This document shows positions 1 through 8,725 of a DNA stretch of 64,000 bases, one piece after another (position 1 is the first letter of the stretch; each line of letters starts with the position of its first letter). The notes under the pieces are model-generated. The model was not told the DNA's origin. It was given only the letters and a program-made list of their open reading frames with translations, and did no database searches. The stretch comes from Bacillota bacterium (GTDB lineage Bacteria; Bacillota; Clostridia; Lachnospirales; Bianqueaceae). The stretch is from positions 1 through 64,000 of the forward strand of contig JAFRZE010000023.1 of NCBI GenBank assembly GCA_017442735.1. Direction: 5' to 3'. Both the position numbers and the translations under genes were made by a program.

Positions 1-241
1 AGATAGCTTGTCAAGTGAATATCTTATCCAAAAATCACAGGAGATTCTGGGTGGCGAAACAAGAAAAAAAGCTAAACACCCCAAAAGCTTTCAAGAATCG
101 CCTTTTACTGGTTTTTCTTCAGATATTTATCAGGTATTATGTGTGATTCATCTGCCGCTGATGGCATTTCAGAATAAAAAACAGGATTTCAGCCAAATAA
201 AAAGACCCGTAACAAAAAACTCATTTTGCTACAGGTCCTGT
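1..241 (+). repeat. Degenerate dispersed element, partial copy at window edge
   Basis: The first ~107 bases match, in inverted orientation, the segment near 42385-42490. Both read as protein with a shared pattern (DSxSSxYLIQK, then QxIL, then KAKxPK), so this looks like the 3' coding end of a decayed gene, possibly a transposase. The right end (about 221-240) carries TTTTGCTACAGGTCCT, a diverged form of the inverted terminal repeat of the 42.3-42.8 kb element. The left part lies outside the window. No intact gene is seen in 1-244. The element family was not identified. Confidence 0.5.
202..241 (-). terminator. Intrinsic terminator after the GH32 gene
   Basis: On the minus strand GACCTGTAGCAAAA, a short loop and TTTTGTTACGGGTC form a hairpin followed directly by TTTTT. 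It begins just past the GH32 stop codon. The same hairpin type sits at the end of the related element at 42.3 kb, so the terminator seems to be supplied by the repeat. Confidence 0.65.
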
Positions 242-244
242 TTA

Positions 245-1726
245 TCAGATCAGGAACTGGTCCTTGACCGCCGGTTTCAGGGTCCACATCCGGATGAACG
301 TATCGCCGGTGATCTTCGCGAAATGTTCTTCCTTCGTCGGGAAAACACGTGAAGTGAAGACAGCATCGCCGTCGTTCACAAAGATCTCGATACTGCTTCG
401 GTCAACAAAGATCCGCAGATGGAACAGGGAACTTTCCAGCGGACGCATACGGCTGTCACCTTCCGAAAGATTGAAACGGGTCTTCATACCGCTGCGATCT
501 ACCAGGATCTCTCGTGTCTCTTCTTTATAATCGATCGTGATGCCGCCCTCACCGGCCTCATCCGCCAGCAGCGACAGATGTACATCACCCGGCCGGCAGT
601 CGAGCTCCAGCTCTGCCGCCTCGGGCAGGCGGAAAGCGCCGGCTTCGTTTGTGGCTGTTTCCACTCTTTCATCCCGTAGTTTCTTCAGTTCCGGCAATGG
701 CTGCTGGATCAAACGGCGGCCTCTCACCGTCAGTTCCCTGGGCAAGGTCAGGCAACCGGCCCAGTCTTCTTCGTCGGTCGGATAGGAAACATCCGGCAGG
801 CCCATCCAGGCGATCAGGATCGCCTTGTCCGCATCCTGCAGGTTGTTCGCGCAGGCCGCGGCGTAGGAATCAAAGCCGAAATCCAGTACATGGAACTGGC
901 CGTCCGGGGTAAAGGTCAGGGTATCCCAGTCCATGGATCCCAGAATATAGCCATTATGATTCTGACTGCCGCCACGTCCCGGCAGGCTCATATGCTGCGG
1001 GCAGAACAGGAAAACATCCTTTCCCCCGATATGCTCGATCGACGGGCATTCCCACATATCTCCGAAGTGTTCGAAACCCGGCACTTTCAGTTCACCGGCA
1101 AACGTCCATCCATGCTGCAGATCTTCCGAGGCATAGATGAGCGCGCAGCCGGTTTTTTCTTTTGTCTGCGCTCCGATAATCATATAGTAGGTATCGCTGC
1201 CGGGCAGGCAGATGATTTTCGGGTCGCGCTGATGCTCGGTATAATTCGGATTCGCGCCGAAGAGCGGAAGCGGATATTTCTCCGTCCACCCGTCATCGCC
1301 CAGCCTGGCGAGGCAGGTATAGGCGTGCCTCGTCCAGTCGGCGTCCCGGTGATTGCCCGTATAATATAGATACATCTTATCACCGATAGGAAACGCGGAG
1401 CCTGAATAGGCGCCTTTATTGTCATAGCCGTCCCCGTCGTCCGGGATGAGGCAGATGCCCAGGTTTTTCCAGGTCACGAGGTCCTTCGAAACGATGTGGT
1501 ACCAGTACTTGAGCCCATGCACAGCGCCCCAGGGACACCACTGGTAGAACAGGTGCCAGCGGTTGTCGTGCCAGACGAAACCGTTCGGATCGTTCATGAG
1601 ACCCGTGACCGCCTGGTTGTGAAAGAGCTGGCGGTACGACGACTGGCTGATCCGCTCAAACAGCGGATACACTTCCTGCGGATCCCGCAGATAGCGGTAT
1701 CTCTCTTCTCTCGTCCATTCGCGCAT
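245..1726 (-). CDS. Glycoside hydrolase family 32 (sucrose/fructan hydrolase)
   Basis: A 493-residue GH32 enzyme that cleaves beta-fructosidic bonds in sucrose, sucrose-6-phosphate or fructo-oligosaccharides. The nucleophile motif NDPNG is at residues 45-49, the RDPK transition-state motif near residue 167 and the acid/base ECPS motif near 225, followed by the usual C-terminal beta-sandwich. There is no signal peptide, so it probably acts in the cytoplasm on imported sugar. The start follows a GGAGG site. No fructose transporter or kinase lies beside it, so sucrose-6-phosphate hydrolase versus fructanase cannot be decided here. A peroxiredoxin gene lies 30 bp upstream on the same strand. Confidence 0.9.
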   Translation of the reverse strand: MREWTREERYRYLRDPQEVYPLFERISQSSYRQLFHNQAVTGLMNDPNGFVWHDNRWHLFYQWCPWGAVHGLKYWYHIVSKDLVTWKNLGICLIPDDGDGYDNKGAYSGSAFPIGDKMYLYYTGNHRDADWTRHAYTCLARLGDDGWTEKYPLPLFGANPNYTEHQRDPKIICLPGSDTYYMIIGAQTKEKTGCALIYASEDLQHGWTFAGELKVPGFEHFGDMWECPSIEHIGGKDVFLFCPQHMSLPGRGGSQNHNGYILGSMDWDTLTFTPDGQFHVLDFGFDSYAAACANNLQDADKAILIAWMGLPDVSYPTDEEDWAGCLTLPRELTVRGRRLIQQPLPELKKLRDERVETATNEAGAFRLPEAAELELDCRPGDVHLSLLADEAGEGGITIDYKEETREILVDRSGMKTRFNLSEGDSRMRPLESSLFHLRIFVDRSSIEIFVNDGDAVFTSRVFPTKEEHFAKITGDTFIRMWTLKPAVKDQFLI

Positions 1727-1756
1727 GATTCTACCTCCGTTCGCGAAACACGCTGT

Positions 1757-2302
1757 TCAAATCATTTTGAGGAGTTCTTTGATCGTCGGCAGGCCCATGA
1801 TATTCTCGGCATAGATGGATTCGAGCACGGTCCCTTCCTGATCCACGATGAACATGGCCGGAAGCTGCTGCTCGTTGCCTTCATATTTGCCATGGGAGAA
1901 GCCCGCAAGCTTGGCCGCGGCGCCTTTCGCCATAAGAGCTGCCATCTTGCCGCCGGCGAGAGCCTGCATGGACTCGGCCGGCTTGATCTCCAGTTCTTCG
2001 TACAGCTTCATCGACGGGTCGCAGATGATGTCGAACGGAAGCTGGATGTCCTTCAGTTCTTCCTGCAGGACGCTCTTTTCGCTCTGCAGCATGAAAACGA
2101 TCTTCGCGCCTTTCTCGATGAAATCGTTATACTGTTTCGCCGCGAGGTGGATGTCGTACCGGCAGACAGTGCAGCCGATGTAGCGAAGACACCAGAGGAT
2201 CGTCTTCGGCGCGGTGAAAAGATCCTGCATCATTCCTTCGCCCTTATACAGGGTATCGATCGCGAGATTCGGGAATTTGTCTCCCACTTGTACTTTTGCC
2301 AT
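1757..2302 (-). CDS. Peroxiredoxin-like (AhpC/TSA) redoxin
   Basis: A 181-residue thioredoxin-fold protein of the AhpC/TSA-Redoxin type, expected to reduce peroxides or act as a thiol oxidoreductase. A CTVC motif follows the second strand (residues about 44-47), where bacterioferritin-comigratory-type peroxiredoxins have a TxxC motif. The C-terminal half has the thioredoxin-fold PAMFIVDQEG strand. An Ala/Lys-rich insert near residues 110-135 is not typical. The start has a good AGGAGG site. It lies between the zinc-ribbon gene and GH32 and may be cotranscribed with both. The exact substrate is unknown. Confidence 0.75.
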   Translation of the reverse strand: MAKVQVGDKFPNLAIDTLYKGEGMMQDLFTAPKTILWCLRYIGCTVCRYDIHLAAKQYNDFIEKGAKIVFMLQSEKSVLQEELKDIQLPFDIICDPSMKLYEELEIKPAESMQALAGGKMAALMAKGAAAKLAGFSHGKYEGNEQQLPAMFIVDQEGTVLESIYAENIMGLPTIKELLKMI

Positions 2303-2316
2303 GTTAAGTTCCTCCT

Positions 2317-3726
2317 TTAATATTTCTGTTCCGGGATCAGACTTGCCGGGTCAAGATTATCATAGTCATACACATAGATCGTCACTCTGGTAAAATACTC
2401 TTTTCCTTTTTCCGTATACTCGTCAATAAACGAATACGGATCCGTGCTCAAATCAACACCTACCGTGTATTCGTAGTGATAACGAACGTCTCCCCGATCC
2501 GTGTACTCATACACATCGGTCACCCAGGTGGCGTCAATGGGAGGGTTCGTACCGGGATTCACTTCGTGGCGAGTAACCAGAAGTATCCGCCCATTCTCAT
2601 CCAGCTCATTGGTGTACGTGACCGTTCCATCCAGTACTCCGGTGCCACCGTTCACTGTTTGGATCAGATTTCCGTATTCATCATATATATAGTCCACCCG
2701 GTTGGTGACCGTCCCATCGACCGTAAGGTTCTGGGTCCAGAGGATCTTCCCATCCTCGTCATATTCGGTTTCTGTGATCAGGTCGTTTTCACCCGAGCGG
2801 CTGTAGATGTGGCAGTAGATCTCGTTCCCGGCCTCATCATAGCGCCATTCCGTGGTCAGTCGGGTCACGCCGGTCTCGACGTTGTAGGTAGTCATCGCTT
2901 TATACAGCCCGTCCTCGCTGTATTCATAGGTCGCCTCGATCTGCAGTGTCTCCGTCCCATCGGCAAGCCGGGTATTCACTGTTTCTTTCGTGGGACGTCC
3001 CTGTGCGTCATATTCCATATAGTGGTGGGAGGACGGACCTATGGACTCGATCATGTTGCCGTTTTCATCATATGTTGTTTCCGCCACGTTGCCATATGCA
3101 TCCGCGGAAAGGATCTCCCGGCCTTCCAGATCATATTCCACGTAGGAACCGTCCGAATTGTCCCTGCGGCTGCGTTTGCCCAATGCCCCATACTGGTAGG
3201 TAGTCCAGCTGTTGGCATATCCGTCGGGCATGTCCGCGTATTCGACCCTTGTTGTCCGACCAAGTACATCATAGGTGTAGCGTGTCGTTTCGACTCCAAG
3301 GGAATCAACCTCGATGACATATGTCTTTTTCGCTTTCTTTTCTTCCTCTTTGGTTTCCGCCGAAGACGAAGTCTTTTTGTCGTCTTTCTCTTCTTCCTCT
3401 TCTTCGTCCTCCTCGTCTTCGTCCTCATCTTCATCCTCGTCTCTGTCGCGTGAAGCGTGAGACGGTCTGTAGCTCTCAGAGGGTTTAGGGCTCCCTCCCG
3501 TCCGGATCAGGATGACGATGATCGTCGTGATAAGCGCGACGACAATAAAGCCTATCACCAGCAGTAAAATCAGGACGCCTTTGCGGATGCCTTTCTTCGG
3601 TGGCTGCTGCGGTTCCCACGGCTGTTGGGGTTGCGGTTGCTGGACAGCCGGAAGCGGCTGACCGCAGAAGTTACAAAAATTATTGAGATCCGGGTTCTGA
3701 TTTCCGCATCGCGGACATATTTTCAT
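2317..3726 (-). CDS. Zinc-ribbon membrane protein with acidic linker and YD-like repeats
   Basis: A 469-residue protein in four parts. Residues 1-25 form a zinc ribbon (CPRCGNQN and CNFCGQ). A Gln/Pro-rich linker and one transmembrane helix at about 47-72 follow. Next is a strongly acidic Asp/Glu run (about 95-120) with a Lys-rich stretch. The remaining ~330 residues are YD-type repeats (YDxxGR, YDENGN, YDEDGK, YDEYGN), resembling RHS/teneurin beta-repeats but without a toxin tip. The N-terminus should be cytoplasmic and the repeats outside. The start has an AAGGAG site. The function is not recognised; zinc-ribbon membrane proteins with diverse outer domains are common in gut Bacillota. Confidence 0.75.
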   Translation of the reverse strand: MKICPRCGNQNPDLNNFCNFCGQPLPAVQQPQPQQPWEPQQPPKKGIRKGVLILLLVIGFIVVALITTIIVILIRTGGSPKPSESYRPSHASRDRDEDEDEDEDEEDEEEEEEKDDKKTSSSAETKEEEKKAKKTYVIEVDSLGVETTRYTYDVLGRTTRVEYADMPDGYANSWTTYQYGALGKRSRRDNSDGSYVEYDLEGREILSADAYGNVAETTYDENGNMIESIGPSSHHYMEYDAQGRPTKETVNTRLADGTETLQIEATYEYSEDGLYKAMTTYNVETGVTRLTTEWRYDEAGNEIYCHIYSRSGENDLITETEYDEDGKILWTQNLTVDGTVTNRVDYIYDEYGNLIQTVNGGTGVLDGTVTYTNELDENGRILLVTRHEVNPGTNPPIDATWVTDVYEYTDRGDVRYHYEYTVGVDLSTDPYSFIDEYTEKGKEYFTRVTIYVYDYDNLDPASLIPEQKY

Positions 3727-3930
3727 GATTCGGTCTCCTTATCTTATATTGCCTTTATTATCACAAATTTCCCCACTCTTTGCAAGCGTTAACGCTATGT
3801 TTTCCTTCTTTACTGCCCGGCCTGGAATTCACTTTTTCACAGCCACGCGGCGGCACAGATCGATCTTTTTTCAAAATCACGCGAGCAACGAGAAAGACAG
3901 ATTTGATATGTGGATGACATGAGAATATGG

Positions 3931-3936
3931 TATAAT
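3931..3936 (+). promoter_or_regulatory. Candidate -10 element for the aldo/keto reductase gene
   Basis: TATAAT preceded by TGG gives an extended -10 pattern 28 bp before the chosen ATG. No good -35 hexamer lies 16-18 bp upstream. It also overlaps an in-frame ATG at 3935, which argues against that upstream start. Confidence 0.4.
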
Positions 3937-3964
3937 GAAAGCACTTAAATTCAAGGAGGACCAT

Positions 3965-5107
3965 ATGCGATATAGAAAACTTGGAAAGACCGGCCTGATG
4001 GTCAGTGAGATCGGCTTCGGCGGTGAATGGCTGGAGCGCCATGAATTCGAAGAATCCGTCGAACTCATGAAATACGCCCACTCGCTGGGCGTGAATATCA
4101 TCGACTGCTGGATGCCCGATCCGAAATCACGCGATATCATTGGCGCAGCGATGGAAGGCTGCCGTGAAGAGTGGTTCGTCCAGGGCCACATCGGCTCCAC
4201 CTACCAGAACGGCCAGTATGTGAGAAGCCGCGATCTCGCGGTCGTCAAACCAGCGATCGAAGACCTCCTCGCACGCATGAAGACCGACTACATCGATCTG
4301 GGCATGATCCATTATGTGGACAGCCAGGATCAATGGGACGAGTGCATGAATACCGAGTATATTCATTATGTCAAGGAGCTGAAAAAAACCGGAACGATCC
4401 GGCACATCGGCATTTCAACTCACAATCCGCGGATCGCGAAAATGGCGGCTGAAAGCGGTTTTATCGAAATGATCCTCTTTTCCATCAACCCCGCCTTTGA
4501 TATGCGTCCCGCTACCGAGGATCTGGATTCCATGTTTGGCGACTACGATCAGAACCTTTCGGGCATCGATCCGGAACGGGCTGAGTTCTATCAGATCGCG
4601 GAGGAGAATGATGTCGGCATCACTGTGATGAAAGGTTTCTTTGGCGGCCGTCTGTTCGATTCGGAAAGATCTCCCTTCGGCGTGGCGTTTACGCCCCTCC
4701 AGTGCATTCACTATGCGCTCACCCGGCCGGGTGTGACTTCCATTCTGTGCGGGTTTGATACAAAGGAACAAGTGGCAGAGGCAGCATCCTATGAGAACGC
4801 CTCTCCCGAAGAAACCGACTACGCTTCTGTGATCGCCTCCGCGCCGCTGCACGCCTATTCCGGACAATGTACTTACTGCGGGCATTGTAAACCGTGTCCG
4901 ATGGACATTGATATCGCCATGGTGAACAAGTTCTATGATCTGGCCGTTCTGCAGCCGGAAGTGCCGGAAAGTGTCCGACAGCATTATCTGGATCTCGGTG
5001 TGACCGCATCCGCCTGTATTGGCTGTCAAAGCTGCGAATCCCGCTGCCCGTTCGGCGTGGCGATCGCGGATCGGATGGCCAAAGCCGCGGCACTGTTCGA
5101 AGGATAA
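3965..5107 (+). CDS. Aldo/keto reductase with C-terminal 4Fe-4S domain
   Basis: A 380-residue aldo/keto reductase. The TIM-barrel part begins MRYRKLGKTG, typical of the family, and includes DYIDLGMIHYVD. The C-terminal ~90 residues contain two CxxCxxCxxxCP cysteine clusters (CTYCGHCKPCP and CIGCQSCESRCP), a ferredoxin-like module expected to bind two 4Fe-4S clusters. Such fused enzymes are frequent in anaerobic Bacillota; their substrates are mostly unknown. An in-frame ATG lies 30 bp upstream, but AAGGAGG at 3954-3960 sits correctly only for the ATG at 3965. It is followed after 21 bp by a phosphoesterase gene on the same strand. Confidence 0.9.
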   Translation: MRYRKLGKTGLMVSEIGFGGEWLERHEFEESVELMKYAHSLGVNIIDCWMPDPKSRDIIGAAMEGCREEWFVQGHIGSTYQNGQYVRSRDLAVVKPAIEDLLARMKTDYIDLGMIHYVDSQDQWDECMNTEYIHYVKELKKTGTIRHIGISTHNPRIAKMAAESGFIEMILFSINPAFDMRPATEDLDSMFGDYDQNLSGIDPERAEFYQIAEENDVGITVMKGFFGGRLFDSERSPFGVAFTPLQCIHYALTRPGVTSILCGFDTKEQVAEAASYENASPEETDYASVIASAPLHAYSGQCTYCGHCKPCPMDIDIAMVNKFYDLAVLQPEVPESVRQHYLDLGVTASACIGCQSCESRCPFGVAIADRMAKAAALFEG

Positions 5108-5128
5108 TTCCTGTTTCGAGGACCTGTT

Positions 5129-5938
5129 ATGAGTTTATACACCATCGGGGATCTGCACCTTCATTTTCTCGCGCCGCTCAAAGCGCAGAATCAGCTGAAA
5201 GACCGGGTGTGGAAAAACCACGAGAAAAAGTTTGAAAAATACTGCCGCGCGCTGATCCGCGAGGACGACACGCTACTGCTCGCGGGCGACCACAGCTGGG
5301 GACGGACCCTTCAGGAAGCCATGCCGGATCTTAAGTACATCTCGGAATTGCCCGGCCGCAAGATCCTGCTGCGGGGCAACCATGATATGTTCTGGGACGC
5401 CGCGAAGACGGATCAGCTGAACGAGCGATTCTCCGCAAGCCCCGGAAGCACCGAGGCTGACTCTCCCGGCACCGCCGCCTGGCAGGACGCCGACCTGGCT
5501 TCGCCACTGTATTTCCTTCAGAACAACTATTATCCCTACGAAGATTATGCCCTGGTGGGCACCAAAGGTTTTACCTTCGAAGGTCCTTTCTACCTGAACC
5601 GGAGCGGCCGGATCATCGGCTGGGACGAAGAAAAAGAAACTCACGCCCGAAAACTGATCGAGCGTGAGCTTGGAAGACTTCGTATTTCATTTGAAAAGGC
5701 CCGGGCGGACGGCTACCGGAAGTTTATCATGTTCCTTCATTACCCGCCCACCGATATTCTGGAAGAAGAAAGCGTTTTTACCCGTATGGCCGAAGAATTC
5801 GGCGCGGAGCAGGTCATTTATGCCCACTCCCACGGCGAATCCCGCTTTCATGACAGTATCCTGGGCGAGATGAACGGCGTCCGTTACCAGCTGGTTTCCG
5901 GCGACTTTCTCAAATGGCATCCGTACCAGGTACTGTAG
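5129..5938 (+). CDS. Calcineurin-like metallophosphoesterase
   Basis: A 269-residue metallophosphatase. The metal-binding signature is present in order: GDLHLH (residues 7-12), LLAGDHSWG (near 50), LRGNHD (near 83), HYPP (near 203) and AHSHGE (near 231), giving the expected Asp, His and Asn ligands for a two-metal site. The third motif GDHSW differs slightly from the common GDxxD form. No signal peptide is seen, so it is cytoplasmic. The substrate cannot be inferred. It follows the aldo/keto reductase by 21 bp and converges on the minus-strand methylase gene, whose stop lies 6 bp away. Confidence 0.85.
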   Translation: MSLYTIGDLHLHFLAPLKAQNQLKDRVWKNHEKKFEKYCRALIREDDTLLLAGDHSWGRTLQEAMPDLKYISELPGRKILLRGNHDMFWDAAKTDQLNERFSASPGSTEADSPGTAAWQDADLASPLYFLQNNYYPYEDYALVGTKGFTFEGPFYLNRSGRIIGWDEEKETHARKLIERELGRLRISFEKARADGYRKFIMFLHYPPTDILEEESVFTRMAEEFGAEQVIYAHSHGESRFHDSILGEMNGVRYQLVSGDFLKWHPYQVL

Positions 5939-5944
5939 ATTCTA

Positions 5945-6679
5945 TTATGCCTTGCGCCAGACTTCTTTTGTAAATTCATACATCGCGATCCCCGCGGCCA
6001 TCGGCAGATTCAGACTGTCGATGTCATGGGAATGCTTGATGATGACTGGCCTGCAGAAATTCTTGAATTCATCCGGCAGGCCGGTCGCTTCATTTCCGAA
6101 GATCAGCGAATAGGGTTCTTTGATCCCGATCTCTGTCAGCGGCAGCGCCGCTTCGGAAAGCATAAAGGCATACCGTTCGTTTTCCGGGAAGCACCGGCAG
6201 TAATCTTCGATCGTGTCAAAATACTCTACCCGGACATGGAAAGCAGCGCCCATGGAAGCCCGGATCGTCCGGGGATCATAAAAGTCGACCGCGTTCCGGA
6301 TGATCGCGATATTGGTAAGTCCAAACCCCGTCGCCGTCCGGAGGATCGTTCCCAGGTTGCCGGCATCCGAAGGATTGACCAGTACGATGTGCGAACATTT
6401 CTCCAGCGGAAGTTCCTTTTTCAGGAACTCACCGATCACATAGCAGTTGCCTTTGGGCGAAAGGATGTTGAACGCTTTGTCATTCGTTTCACAACGGATG
6501 CCGTGACGGTCGCAAAGTTCTTTCAGCCGCGCGATGCCTTCAGTCTCCTCCAGAGAGGAACTCAGTAGTACCCTGGTCACCCATTCCGGGTGACTTTTTA
6601 TTAGTTCGAAAGTCAGCGTCGCTCCCAGGGCATAGGAGACGTCTGAGTCGTGTTTATATCGTTGGATCTTTCTCGTCAT
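5945..6679 (-). CDS. TrmH-family (SPOUT) RNA methyltransferase
   Basis: A SPOUT methyltransferase of about 244 residues, expected to 2'-O-methylate rRNA or tRNA using S-adenosylmethionine. The three family motifs are clear: NPSDAGNLGTILRTATGFG, then SLIFGNEATGLPDE, then DSLNLPMAAGIAMYE, which build the knotted cofactor site. A short N-terminal substrate-binding region precedes them. An upstream in-frame ATG exists at 6733, but AAGGAG sits 7-8 bp before the ATG at 6679 and that start clears the end of the upstream gene at 6699. The target nucleotide cannot be told. Confidence 0.88.
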   Translation of the reverse strand: MTRKIQRYKHDSDVSYALGATLTFELIKSHPEWVTRVLLSSSLEETEGIARLKELCDRHGIRCETNDKAFNILSPKGNCYVIGEFLKKELPLEKCSHIVLVNPSDAGNLGTILRTATGFGLTNIAIIRNAVDFYDPRTIRASMGAAFHVRVEYFDTIEDYCRCFPENERYAFMLSEAALPLTEIGIKEPYSLIFGNEATGLPDEFKNFCRPVIIKHSHDIDSLNLPMAAGIAMYEFTKEVWRKA

Positions 6680-6698
6680 GTTGATTACTCCTTGCCTC

Positions 6699-7208
6699 TC
6701 AGGAACGATGAATGATCGTTCCGAGCGGCACATGCGTCATCAGGTGGCCGCTTACCAGGTCCTTGTCCTCCGGCGGATAGTAGACCCGGAATTTCGTCAG
6801 CTTTCCTTTCAGTTCCGTATACGTGTCCGTGATCGTCATCTCCCTGGCCCGTTTCAGCGACCAGTATCCGCCCTTCGCCTGCGCGAGGCGGACGAAATCA
6901 TCGGTCATTTCATAGCCCTGCAGCGCTTTGTCCTTGTGCCGGGTGAGGAGCCAGCACAGAAGCAGTGTCAGTCCCATGATGACCACCACCGGGATCAGGG
7001 TCCAGAGAAAGCTGTCAAACCCATACTGGAAAGACAGCACCACCGAAAAAAGCAGCATAAACAGGCACATGCCTCCGACGACAATGATCGTGGTTTTGTA
7101 AGCGTTCATCTCGAAATCGCGATCGATCTCGGCGCGCCAGCAATAGTAACCATCATCATATTTCGTGACGCGCATCGGATAATCCCATGCATAGAATGGA
7201 TGTTGCAT
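6699..7208 (-). CDS. Two-helix membrane protein, unknown function
   Basis: A 169-residue protein with two adjacent transmembrane helices (about residues 41-62 and 68-89) flanked by soluble parts. The C-terminal half after the helices (about 100-169) looks like a small beta-rich cytoplasmic domain. The arrangement resembles YcxB-like/PH-type membrane proteins of Bacillota, but no motif proves it. It sits 14 bp downstream of the DUF218 gene and 19 bp upstream of the TrmH gene, so the three are likely cotranscribed. Confidence 0.7.
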   Translation of the reverse strand: MQHPFYAWDYPMRVTKYDDGYYCWRAEIDRDFEMNAYKTTIIVVGGMCLFMLLFSVVLSFQYGFDSFLWTLIPVVVIMGLTLLLCWLLTRHKDKALQGYEMTDDFVRLAQAKGGYWSLKRAREMTITDTYTELKGKLTKFRVYYPPEDKDLVSGHLMTHVPLGTIIHRS

Positions 7209-7222
7209 TTTTTCCCCGCTTT

Positions 7223-8725
7223 CTACAAAAGGATCGAGATATACACCAGTCCGATCAGGACGATGATCAGCAGGACGAGCGTTAAGAGCACCTTGATATG
7301 CGTCTTATATTCCGCATACATGTTCGCGATGAACTCACGGATAAAGGCGTTGATCCAGAAATAACTCTTCGTCCGGGCTCCGATGCCTTCCGCGTGGATG
7401 CCCTGCTCGGACGCCAGGATCCCGGAACGGAACACATGATAATTCGTCGTCGAGAAAGCGATCTTTATCGCATCTTTCGAAGACGTACCCGCGGAGCTTC
7501 CCGCATTTCCCGCCAGAGACTCCTGCCTTTTTCTGATCAGGGCAGCGGAATTGCGCAGGTTCTCGTAGGTGTTCTTCGACTGATCCTCCACCAGGATCTG
7601 CTCTTCCGGGATCCCGACGGATACCAGATAGTTGCGAATCGCTTCTCCCTCGCTCATCACTTCATCCGATCCCTGTCCGCCGGAAGGCACAAAGACTAGC
7701 TTCTTTCCGGTCTTCTCCTCCTGCTGACGGGCAAAGCGGATCGCCTTGTCCGCGCGTCCCTTCAGCAGATTCGTAAGGGATCCGTCATCCTGGATCTGAC
7801 AGCCGAGGATCAACATATAGTCCTGATCGAAGCTCGGCACATGTTTCGCCGCGCGCACCGCGTGGATGATGGAACTGATCAAAATGCATTCCAGATACGT
7901 CACGATGATGAAAATAGTCTCCTGAACAGCGATCAGCACATAGGTCAGGATGCCTTTTTCGTTGTGCACGTCGATCACAGTCTGATGATGCTGAAGGTAG
8001 TACTCAAGCACATCCGGAAACACGGTCATCACACAAAGCAGGATCCCTAACATCGCTCCCAGCATATTGCGCCACGTCCGGCCTTCCTTGCGCATCAACT
8101 GAATATTGCTCACCGTCACGAGCAGGAACGCGATGAAAGCCGCCGGGAAGACGAGAATAGCAAACGTGTTGGCGGAATTGATGATAGAACGCACCGCTTC
8201 CTCCAGTCCCATCGAACGGAATACATATGGGATCTGACTGAGCATGAGCGAAAAAAGAAAGATGATCAGGCCCAGGTTCCGCACATTTTTGTGCTGATAG
8301 AAATCCACACGGATATCCTTCCGGTAATCGTTGATCAGCCGCCAGAGCAGCAGCGCCAGGAAAAGGATGATCGCGACAGGGATGATCCGGCTGCCTGCAT
8401 TGGTCCCAAAATACGTATCATACGTGATCACGCCCGTCGAATGGACAAAGAGAACGAGCATTTGTGTCAATTTGTCCCCCGAATAGACATCGACAAATGT
8501 CTTTCCCGAGTGAACCGACGCAAACGTCAGGTAATGGACGCCCTCTCCCGGCTCATCCTTCATCAGCCGGACGCAGTCGTGCTCGATCTCCACGCGTATT
8601 TCCGGACCGCCTTCCACTTCGATGGTAAAGGTTCTTCCGAGCAGATAGATGGATGCCGCACACGCAAGAATGAGAAAAATTCCTGCGAGAAGCAGGAATT
8701 TATTCGTTGGAAAGTGGGTTTTCAA
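7223..8725 (-). CDS. Multi-spanning membrane protein with DUF218 (YdcF/SanA/ElyC) domain
   Basis: A 500-residue protein. About eight hydrophobic segments fill residues 1-295 (the first at 12-32) and one more is at the C-terminus (about 478-498). Residues about 300-470 form a DUF218 domain: MLILGCQIQDDG, then GRADKAIRFA, then PSGGQGSDEVMSEGEA, then EDQSKNTYENL. DUF218 proteins are linked to envelope and peptidoglycan precursor maintenance. Translation starts at a TTG overlapping the stop of homoserine dehydrogenase, behind a strong GAGGAGGAG site. The coupling suggests one operon, though the functions look unrelated. Confidence 0.82.
   Translation of the reverse strand: MKTHFPTNKFLLLAGIFLILACAASIYLLGRTFTIEVEGGPEIRVEIEHDCVRLMKDEPGEGVHYLTFASVHSGKTFVDVYSGDKLTQMLVLFVHSTGVITYDTYFGTNAGSRIIPVAIILFLALLLWRLINDYRKDIRVDFYQHKNVRNLGLIIFLFSLMLSQIPYVFRSMGLEEAVRSIINSANTFAILVFPAAFIAFLLVTVSNIQLMRKEGRTWRNMLGAMLGILLCVMTVFPDVLEYYLQHHQTVIDVHNEKGILTYVLIAVQETIFIIVTYLECILISSIIHAVRAAKHVPSFDQDYMLILGCQIQDDGSLTNLLKGRADKAIRFARQQEEKTGKKLVFVPSGGQGSDEVMSEGEAIRNYLVSVGIPEEQILVEDQSKNTYENLRNSAALIRKRQESLAGNAGSSAGTSSKDAIKIAFSTTNYHVFRSGILASEQGIHAEGIGARTKSYFWINAFIREFIANMYAEYKTHIKVLLTLVLLIIVLIGLVYISILL

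Noticed and set aside
1496-2320. Long plus-strand frame across GH32 and peroxiredoxin genes
   Set aside because: It is antisense to two well-supported genes and has no ribosome site; other long antisense frames (2476-3453, 17238-18635, 32530-34110) were dropped for the same reason.
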